Shown here: positions 58,601 to 64,000 of the stretch, piece after piece
How the letters are laid out: each line of letters starts with the position of its first letter
Numbering within the stretch: position 1 is the stretch's first letter
Source: VXLM01 sp965242665
GTDB taxonomy: Bacteria > Chloroflexota > Dehalococcoidia > Lucifugimonadales > VXLM01
Direction of reading: 5' to 3'
Assembly (NCBI GenBank): GCA_965242665.1
Contig: OZ251484.1
Coordinates: 372,001-436,000, forward strand
Length of the DNA stretch: 64,000 nucleotides
Notes under the pieces: model-generated
Told to the model about the DNA's origin: nothing
The model's database searches: none
Seen by the model: the letters and a program-made list of their open reading frames with translations, nothing else
Position numbers and translations under genes: made by a program

Positions 58601-59390
58601 CACCGACATAACAGCCGACATGGCTGGGCGAAGCAGATTCATAAACGGCCAAGTCTCATCATCCGAAGAACGATTCACCAAAGCAGGCAAACGTTTCCGG
58701 ATCGTCAAACTCGCATTGCTCGGAGGAGAGGTAGATGTGTTCGTATGGGATAACGTGCTGTTCGAAACCGGCTCCCTCTGGGAGCAAGGCAACCTCGTAA
58801 CCCTCACTGTAACCGCGCGCGTCCGCGACGACGATCGAATCACCCTATCCTGTCAACGAGCGGAGGCATACGTGCGCCCAAGCCAACCCACAGAAGACGA
58901 CTCGAACACCCCAGTACCGGCATCCCCACCCTCGGTAGCTGCCGCGCCAGCGCCCGATCCAGCGCGTCGACCGCCCGGCCCGCAACGTGATCCCGCAACC
59001 GCCGCGGCGCCTGCAAGAGACGGCAACGGTGCCTCCCCGTCAAGGCAAGCCGCCCCCAGCGCGTCCAATGGCGCGTCGAAGAATACATCCCCGGTCCCTC
59101 CCGCTTCGACTATAGATCCAACCCCATCCAAGCAACTCATCATCCGCATCCGAGAAGGCGTCGACCCGAACAAAGATGGAGCCTTGCTCGACGACGTCAA
59201 AACCGCCCTCCTCGAGCGACCTGGCACCGCCCCGGTTACGCTGGAAATACTAGTCGACCGCCGGCTGGTCACAATGGAATGGATGATGGTGAAGGTGCAG
59301 ATCAGCAGCGAACTCGAAGAAGCCATGAAGAACATCCTGGGCCGCTCCGGCAAAGTCAGCGTGCGGGAGACGGCCGACGCTACCGTATAG
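55686..59390 (+). CDS. dnaE: DNA polymerase III alpha subunit
   Basis: About 1,234 aa from the GTG at 55686, where the PHP domain begins (FTHLHTHTEYSMLDG). The polymerase active site contains D392 and D394 (PDIDMDFQDDR), equivalent to D401/D403 of the E. coli enzyme; the fingers region reads IALYRPGPMDHIGAYIDAKH. An OB fold follows (about 970-1060), then a Pro/Ala-rich linker (about 1070-1150) and an 80-residue C-terminal domain. Size and order match DnaE1 replicases. The reading frame is open upstream to 54918, and an ATG at 55293 after a good promoter would add 131 very Arg-rich residues; that extension has no family support, so I use the GTG, although its GAGG site is 15 bases away. Confidence 0.93.
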   Translation: MFTHLHTHTEYSMLDGLSRLEPLVQRCKDLGMDSLAVTDHGGLYGAIDFYQTATAAGIKPIIGCELYVALHSRFDRTPADKDRYHLTVLAKNNVGYRNLVKLVTLANLEGYYYKPRVDRDLLERYSDGLIVLSGCPSGEVSKLISDGRMEDAKKTIAWYRERFPDYYLETMNHDGVQELPAITNGLIDLHRDTGVPMVATNDSHYTMPEEHKLHDILLCIQTNAHIKEERRMKFDGNTYYLRSPQEMADLFEHTPEAVANTMKIADSCDLSLDFSQLHLPHFEVPGGSTPDEYLRKICEDAIRVKVPNAGEREWERLNYELDVIRQTKYATYFLVVWDIAQFVRKNRIELAVRGSAAASLVLYCLGVTDVNPLTYSLVFERFLNIERKQMPDIDMDFQDDRREEVLAYLVKRYGREHVAQIITFGTMGAKASIRDVGRALAVPYPEVDRVARLVPNRPKVTLDEALKSSPELLEIYHADPSITELFDTARSLEGVVRHSSTHAAGVVMSSQRLDEIVPLQSSGRGDDETDALPTTQYAMNPVEELGLLKMDFLGLINLTILAKVRALIKETRAVDIDHRSLPLDDENTYDLLSRGETGGVFQMEGAGMTRHIKELKPSNFSEIASMIALYRPGPMDHIGAYIDAKHGRVPVEYLHPDLVDILEETYGVIVFQEQVLWITRKFAGYSLGEADIVRKAMGKKDPAVMKEEREKFIDGALAQGYPHELAERIFSLIEPFAGYAFNKAHSVCYALISYWTAYFKANYPSEYMACLLNAYAENSAKVALVVSECKRLKIPVLPPDVLLSQPDYSIEIMPDGKFAIRAGLASVKNAGAGAVEAFVESRPTADDHPETIEQLCRTADMSQLNKKTLESLIKAGAFDRFGDRGAVLHSLDRILSVAESEAQLRRTDQTSMFDIFGETVPTMLTRIELPNLETPSAEKSQWEEELLGFRISGNEEFDDMIANSDGRAIISVTDITADMAGRSRFINGQVSSSEERFTKAGKRFRIVKLALLGGEVDVFVWDNVLFETGSLWEQGNLVTLTVTARVRDDDRITLSCQRAEAYVRPSQPTEDDSNTPVPASPPSVAAAPAPDPARRPPGPQRDPATAAAPARDGNGASPSRQAAPSASNGASKNTSPVPPASTIDPTPSKQLIIRIREGVDPNKDGALLDDVKTALLERPGTAPVTLEILVDRRLVTMEWMMVKVQISSELEEAMKNILGRSGKVSVRETADATV

Positions 59391-59904
59391 CCGCCGCCTC
59401 GTTCTCCATCTCCAAGAGCCGCTCCTTGAGGTCAAGACGAGTCTTGCCTCTCCCGTAGCCCCCGAGAGACCCATCGCTTGCAATCACTCGGTGGCACGGA
59501 ATTACCATCGGCAAGCGGTTCCTCGCCATCGCCTGTCCAGCCGCACGTGGCGCGTTCGGGCGGCCCGCAGCAGCGGCCAACCATCGATAGGTCCTCGTCT
59601 CCCCAACCGGAATTGTCCTGCACGCCTCCCACGCCGAACGAAAGAATGCCGAGGCATCCTCCACATCAATCCGCACCTCGCCAAAATCGACGCATTCTCC
59701 ATCCAAGAACCGTTCGACCTTTCCCCGCAACCCCATGAACTTCTCGGGTGTTCGTTCCGCGCAGTCGATCTCCTCCCCCAGCCGTTCCCTGCAAGCCTCA
59801 ATGCTAGGTTCGGGCAGAGTCGTTCTCCGTATCCCCGCATCCGACGCCAACACTCCCACCCATCCTTGCGGCGTCTCGAACATGTCGTAGTATAAGTCAC
59901 TCAT
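59380..59904 (-). CDS. ogt: Methylated-DNA--protein-cysteine methyltransferase (Ogt/MGMT type)
   Basis: 174 aa from ATG 59904, which overlaps the stop of the upstream gene as ATGA. The acceptor cysteine is C137 in VIPCHRVI, with the conserved upstream Asn (ARNRLPMVIPCHRV) and a DNA-binding helix around TRTYRWLAAAAGRPNAPRAAGQAM. The small N-terminal domain is of Ogt type. It repairs O6-alkylguanine by irreversible alkyl transfer to itself. It is coupled to the transglutaminase-like gene, an odd partner, and its 3' end overlaps the end of dnaE by 11 bases on the other strand. Confidence 0.92.
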   Translation of the reverse strand: MSDLYYDMFETPQGWVGVLASDAGIRRTTLPEPSIEACRERLGEEIDCAERTPEKFMGLRGKVERFLDGECVDFGEVRIDVEDASAFFRSAWEACRTIPVGETRTYRWLAAAAGRPNAPRAAGQAMARNRLPMVIPCHRVIASDGSLGGYGRGKTRLDLKERLLEMENEAAAIR

Positions 59905-62519
59905 ATCCGGTAACCTCTGATCGGCACCAGGCGCTTCAGCGTCCGCGACAACAGCCCTCCGCGAATCTTCTTCCAATGTTCGTGCAAACGCCGGATAGTC
60001 TCTCCCGACTCTTCATGCTTGGCGTATTGATCGACGGCGAAGCTCCACGCCACGGCCTTCGCACCAGAGGAAGCACTCGGCGCCGCTTCTCCGATGATGG
60101 CGGCGTATTCCATCGGGGTATAGTGCGGTCGGCGGCGAACTCCGGCGATCGCTCCCAGACGGCCCATCTTCGTGTAGTACCGCTCCGCGGCGCCCGCTTT
60201 GAGAAGCCCAACGTTCCAAATCACCCAGCCGCACGCCCAAATGAGCGCGAGAACCAAGAGCGCAATGCCTGCCGGGGCCGCCAGCGGAGGAATAGTCGGC
60301 GCAGTCTGAACCGGCGTCAGGCTGGACTCCGACGCATTCAGCAAGTCGTCGCATCCTAGAGCCTCTGCCTCTTCCGGATCCACCTGCTCCAACAATTCAC
60401 ACTCGTCCTCGAGCGACGTAGCATCGCTGCTCGTCGCGTCCCCCAACGGCTCGGGAACAGGTTCTGCGACCGCTTCTTCTCCCAAACCCTCGGACTCCTC
60501 CGTTACTTCTCCACGGTCGATCGCGGGCCAAGCAGTCGTCGGCTCGAAGTCGATCCACCCATGCCCAGGGAAATACACCTGAGTCCAACCGTGGCTGTCT
60601 CTGTCACGCACCGTCCAACGCCCGGTCGAGTCGATCTCCCCAGGCGCGTACCCGGCAGCCATCCTCGCCGGCACCCCCACAGACCGAAGCATGACCGTCA
60701 TCGACGATCCAAAGTAATCGCTGTAACCCGTCTTCGTCTCGAACAAGAACCAATCAACCCCATCCGAATTCGTGGGCGGAGAATCAATGTCCTGCGAGTA
60801 TATGAACCCGCCCTCCTCTCTCAAGTAGGATTCGATGGCTAGGGCCTTGTCCAACGGCGTCTCCGCGTCCTCCGTAACCCGTTTCGCCAGATCGCGCACC
60901 CGATCCGGTAGAGTCGATGGAAGATGAAGATAGTGATCCGTGATGAACGATGGATAATCCTCTCCCGCCACCTTCAACTCGTTGTTGCTCACCTCCGCAA
61001 CGAACGAATACTGAGTATACGGCGTATCTCTTGGCAGCGTATTCTTGAACTGCCAGTTCACTACATCAGGGGTTTCTGGATCCTTCCTCCGCAGCGTAAC
61101 CGACCTCTGGTCCCTCCACTGATCCGATTCGCTCCCAGGCTCCACGCTCAGGACGATCAAGTCATCCGGCAATATCTCTTGTACCAACGTCTCGATGAAA
61201 CGGTTCGGTGGTGGATTCAGCAGACTCCGCAGCTCCGATGCGACCTGTTGGACATCGGGCGGGAATTCCCCGTCGCGCACGGAGCTCCTGAGGTCGATCT
61301 CGAAAACCTTCGGCTCCAGAATCTCCACCACCGCATCGTGGCTTATCCAATCTACATGGCCGCCGACGAACAAATCGTCGCTGTCGAACGTCAGCTGCAC
61401 TCGCTGAAACGCCAACTCCCGGTTCTCGGACTCCTGTGCCGGAGGCGGCAGACCATCAGGACCGACATCAAACTGGATAGTATCTCCGGCGATCCACCCC
61501 TCCGACGTATACTCGTCGTAACTCCGCAACAGCCAATACGTCGGCGACTTGGCGTCCGCCGCCATCACCACGTCGCCCCCAAACGATATCTTGCCTTGAA
61601 ATGGGAGGGTAGTGCCAAAGAACCGCCCGTCGACGTCGTTCTTCGAGGTGATCCCCGAAAACAACCGCGCAAAATCATCCTCGAAGACCGTCAGCGGATC
61701 CCGTCCCCAGTTCCACAAGTCCACCGCCGCCCGCACAACATATACCCGCAGTGGAGCTCCCACTGCCGCTATGAGAATGATCACGGTAATGCAGACCACA
61801 ATCGGTGCGCTCAACAGTCGGTCTCTCGCCTTCGTGATCGACCCAATGTTCATTCTCGACCACAGAGACTCCCGTTGAAGCATGCTCACTCGCGCTACCA
61901 AGACCATCGAGATGAAGATGAAGATGAAGAACCGCGAGTCGAACCGTTCTGGTAGAAAACTCAGAGTCGTCAAGAGCGATACTCCGCTCAGCAAGAGACC
62001 AACCCAAACGTTCTTCCACCGAAACAAGAACCACGAACTCACGTATCCCAACAGCCATGCCATATAGAGCAAGAACAACGTGGACGGAAGCAGGTCGCGG
62101 CTGATCCCTCCCGTTGCAGCAACGTCATACCACTCGCGCACCCGCTCCCACACCGGAATCATCCCCGCAAGCGCGCTCCCTCCCTCCACTAGAGTCGCAG
62201 TCTGATACGTAGCAACGAGGATCCCGAACAGCAAGCCCCCCACCAAGGGAATAGGCCAGATCAGCCCTCGAACCTTTGCCGCCAGCATAGCCGTCAACGA
62301 CGCTAGAAAGATGACACCCATCAGCCCAGGCGTATCCACGAAGTCCGCCTCGCGCACCACCCATGCGGATATTCCCGCCGCCGCGAAAATCAACAAGAAT
62401 GTGTCCCACCCCTCCCTTGGCGAAACGCGGCGCAACAATCGCCCCAATTGATCCAACCAATCGGGCGGATTCAAGTCGATGTCGGCTGGGCGCGATACCG
62501 TAACGCGGGTGCTGCTCAT
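59901..62519 (-). CDS. Transglutaminase-like membrane protein (TgpA type), catalytic Cys replaced by Ser
   Basis: 872 aa: about six membrane segments in residues 40-260, a large extracytoplasmic part with a transglutaminase-like core at about 520-650, another membrane helix near 755-780 (IPPLAAPAGIALLVLALIWA) and a cytoplasmic DUF4129-like tail. The core aligns with the family (KTGYSDYFGSSMTVMLRSVG, VPARMAAGYAPGE, SHGWTQVYFPGHGWIDFEPT), but the nucleophile position of the usual G-Y/F-C-x-Y-F-A motif is Ser600 (codon AGC at 60720-60722). The His (SHGW) is kept. Activity as a classical Cys-dependent enzyme is thus doubtful. It overlaps both neighbours by ATGA junctions. Confidence 0.85.
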   Translation of the reverse strand: MSSTRVTVSRPADIDLNPPDWLDQLGRLLRRVSPREGWDTFLLIFAAAGISAWVVREADFVDTPGLMGVIFLASLTAMLAAKVRGLIWPIPLVGGLLFGILVATYQTATLVEGGSALAGMIPVWERVREWYDVAATGGISRDLLPSTLFLLYMAWLLGYVSSWFLFRWKNVWVGLLLSGVSLLTTLSFLPERFDSRFFIFIFISMVLVARVSMLQRESLWSRMNIGSITKARDRLLSAPIVVCITVIILIAAVGAPLRVYVVRAAVDLWNWGRDPLTVFEDDFARLFSGITSKNDVDGRFFGTTLPFQGKISFGGDVVMAADAKSPTYWLLRSYDEYTSEGWIAGDTIQFDVGPDGLPPPAQESENRELAFQRVQLTFDSDDLFVGGHVDWISHDAVVEILEPKVFEIDLRSSVRDGEFPPDVQQVASELRSLLNPPPNRFIETLVQEILPDDLIVLSVEPGSESDQWRDQRSVTLRRKDPETPDVVNWQFKNTLPRDTPYTQYSFVAEVSNNELKVAGEDYPSFITDHYLHLPSTLPDRVRDLAKRVTEDAETPLDKALAIESYLREEGGFIYSQDIDSPPTNSDGVDWFLFETKTGYSDYFGSSMTVMLRSVGVPARMAAGYAPGEIDSTGRWTVRDRDSHGWTQVYFPGHGWIDFEPTTAWPAIDRGEVTEESEGLGEEAVAEPVPEPLGDATSSDATSLEDECELLEQVDPEEAEALGCDDLLNASESSLTPVQTAPTIPPLAAPAGIALLVLALIWACGWVIWNVGLLKAGAAERYYTKMGRLGAIAGVRRRPHYTPMEYAAIIGEAAPSASSGAKAVAWSFAVDQYAKHEESGETIRRLHEHWKKIRGGLLSRTLKRLVPIRGYRI

Positions 62520-63811
62520 ACGCCTGCGAATGCCTCCTGACCCGACTCGGCAGTGGCCGGCGCGCCCCTCGCGGCTGCGCCTGCAAGGAGTCTTGCGGGG
62601 ATGTTGTCCCCCTGCCGAACTTCGTAGTGCGGAATGCCGCGCGCGAACATCTCTTCCTTGACTGCCTCCGCGTCTCCGATCCCCCCGAATGATTGCCCGT
62701 CCAATAAGACCACTGTCGCTCGGACACCCCTTCGCATCAATTCACTCACCCCAATGACCCAGTCCGTCCGCGGAGAGGATGTTACCATGATCAAGGTAGC
62801 GTTGTGTCCCCACAGCGGCTCGTAGTCTGCCAACGCCTCGTGAACCGGCGTCTCTCCGCTGGCCTTGGCCAGGGCCAAATACTCCATGATGCGGTCCCCG
62901 TGTCCTATCCCCGTCTCCGCGGGCAGAAAATACCGTTTGTCTCCGAACGCAACCAGTCCAACTGGCAAGTCGGCCGCAAGATGCCACTTGGCCAACGAAG
63001 CCGCGGTCGTCACTCCGTATTCGTCCGTGCTCTCCTCCAATTCTCCCGCTTGAACGCTCCGATCCAAGTCGACCAGTATCCACACCTCGCTTGCCCGGCC
63101 TAGATCGAACTCCTTCGACATCAACTTGCCCATCCGAGCCGTACTGTTCCAATGAACCCGGCTGATAGCATCCCCGGGCGCATAGTCTCGCACCGACGCG
63201 GCGTGAGGCGTCACGTTCTGAGAGCGCTGGCGCGTCGAAGAGTCGCCGTGCAATTGTGCGTCCGGAACCTCGAACCCGGGTAGGTCGAACGTCTTCGGGA
63301 ACACCATGACATCCTCGCGTCCTCCAAACTCCCGAGCCTTGCTGAATATTCCAAACACGTCGCGCGTCGCAGACCTGATAGGCCCCAGATGGTATAGTCC
63401 CCGCGTCCGCGCGCGCAGATGCATCGTCCACGACACCGAGCTCCGCCCCGAAACGCTCACCGCAACTCCCCCGCTGTGCCCGGGAATGTCCGTCAAATCG
63501 GTAACTTCCAAAGCATACGTTGGCAGCGCTCCCCGATTCTCAACCGTAATCGACTCCAAGATATCGTCGCCTGCCCGCGCTTGGCGCGGCCGCCCAACCA
63601 CCTCGACTCGCACAGACCGCAGCATCAACAAGACCCACACATAGCTCACGACGATTGTGGCTATCAGAATGTAACTCAGCCGATAGAACAGGTCGAACCC
63701 CGTCGCCATCCCCGTGAAGATGGTAATCGCCAACAGTACCGCTACGAACGCGAACCTGATCGACGGACGCACGCCTAGACGACCCATCAAGTCCCTCACC
63801 GCTTGAACCAT
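62516..63811 (-). CDS. DUF58 family protein
   Basis: 431 aa with two membrane helices near the N-terminus (about 20-65: FAFVAVLLAITIFTG, YILIATIVVSYVWVLLML) and the DUF58 signature VRDYAPGDAISRVHWNSTAR at about 215-235, followed by a von Willebrand A-like domain (VWILVDLDRSVQ). DUF58 proteins are found with MoxR AAA+ ATPases and transglutaminases, probably in envelope protein maturation or assembly. The stop overlaps the next gene's start (ATGA at 62516-62519), and the start overlaps the end of moxR by 16 bases. Confidence 0.9.
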   Translation of the reverse strand: MVQAVRDLMGRLGVRPSIRFAFVAVLLAITIFTGMATGFDLFYRLSYILIATIVVSYVWVLLMLRSVRVEVVGRPRQARAGDDILESITVENRGALPTYALEVTDLTDIPGHSGGVAVSVSGRSSVSWTMHLRARTRGLYHLGPIRSATRDVFGIFSKAREFGGREDVMVFPKTFDLPGFEVPDAQLHGDSSTRQRSQNVTPHAASVRDYAPGDAISRVHWNSTARMGKLMSKEFDLGRASEVWILVDLDRSVQAGELEESTDEYGVTTAASLAKWHLAADLPVGLVAFGDKRYFLPAETGIGHGDRIMEYLALAKASGETPVHEALADYEPLWGHNATLIMVTSSPRTDWVIGVSELMRRGVRATVVLLDGQSFGGIGDAEAVKEEMFARGIPHYEVRQGDNIPARLLAGAAARGAPATAESGQEAFAGV

Positions 63812-64000
63812 CCAGCCGGCTGTCCCCCAGGAATCGGAGTCTCGTCGAGAACGGACTCTACCACGTCCGCGCTCTGAATCCCCCGCATTCGCCCAGCAGG
63901 CGATACGATGATCCGATGACTCAACATCGGCTTTGCCAACTCTTTCACATCGTCCGGCAGCGCAAAATCTCGCCCTCGCACCAACGCCAAAGCCTGCGCC
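63796..64000 (-). CDS. MoxR-type AAA+ ATPase, C-terminal fragment (runs off the window edge)
   Basis: The last 67 codons of a gene entering from the right edge. The sequence ALALVRGRDFALPDDVKELAKPML followed by HRIIVSP matches the C-terminal lid subdomain of MoxR ATPases (LRGRDYVTPEDV ... VLRHRL in the family). The Walker motifs lie outside the window. It overlaps the start of the DUF58 gene by 16 bases and heads the operon moxR-DUF58-transglutaminase-MGMT. Confidence 0.85.
   Translation of the reverse strand, partial: AQALALVRGRDFALPDDVKELAKPMLSHRIIVSPAGRMRGIQSADVVESVLDETPIPGGQPAGWFKR

Overview
The window (about 57-60 % GC by eye) is a complete-looking bacterial chromosomal segment. Several features point to Chloroflexota, perhaps a host-associated or marine Dehalococcoidia/SAR202-like lineage: a cell-surface protein ending in a long Thr-Pro stalk (TPTPTATP-type) with a C-terminal membrane anchor, a MoxR-DUF58-transglutaminase operon, and dispersed GTCATTCCCGC...GCGGGAATC palindromes. 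Ankyrin proteins and a phytanoyl-CoA dioxygenase family protein fit the same picture. This placement is inference; no rRNA or ribosomal-protein marker is present.

Layout. (1) 1-12.9 kb is a metabolic region: the 5' part of selA (minus), an MFS transporter (plus), an M24 Xaa-Pro-type peptidase (minus), then a co-directional plus-strand run of MatB/ACSF3-like acyl-CoA synthetase, a 71-aa protein, an amidase, an S9 peptidase, an ABC-F ATPase and threonine synthase, met by a convergent acetamidase/formamidase gene. (2) 12.9-35.7 kb is one giant minus-strand gene. It encodes a predicted exported, membrane-anchored repeat protein of about 7,570 aa, split by a single-base frameshift inside a near-perfect 1,638-bp tandem segment. 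It holds 18 Ig-like 'S-P-G-E...VTG-P-L-L-IG' repeats, about nine N-terminal He_PIG-like modules and a 43-copy array of 91-aa He_PIG-like modules. Upstream lies a 31-bp poly-G tract. (3) 36.2-41.7 kb holds lysS, an RNase II/R-family exonuclease and a convergent RNase D-like gene. (4) 41.9-43.2 kb is an IS5-like element inserted in the middle of one of the dispersed palindromes. (5) 43.6-48.8 kb has two tandem paralogous multi-spanning membrane proteins, GT-C glycosyltransferase-like. The second is broken by a C16 tract and looks phase-variable. A phytanoyl-CoA dioxygenase family gene follows. (6) 49.8-54.6 kb is a minus-strand group: an NYN/LOTUS-type nuclease, two ankyrin proteins and a nucleoside deoxyribosyltransferase-like protein, preceded by tRNA-Arg and tRNA-His. 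(7) 54.9-59.4 kb holds dnaE. (8) 59.4-64 kb is a coupled minus-strand operon moxR-DUF58-transglutaminase-like-MGMT.

The most unusual signals are these. Two long homopolymer tracts lie at surface-associated loci: C16 inside a membrane glycosyltransferase-like gene, where losing one C restores the frame, and G31 just upstream of the giant surface protein. A composite cassette of roughly 560-580 bp (degenerate short-repeat array, palindrome, consensus promoter with an ATG six bases past the -10 box, and 20-bp iterons) is duplicated upstream of both lysS and dnaE. The giant gene shows multi-level tandem amplification. The predicted catalytic Cys of the transglutaminase-like protein is Ser.
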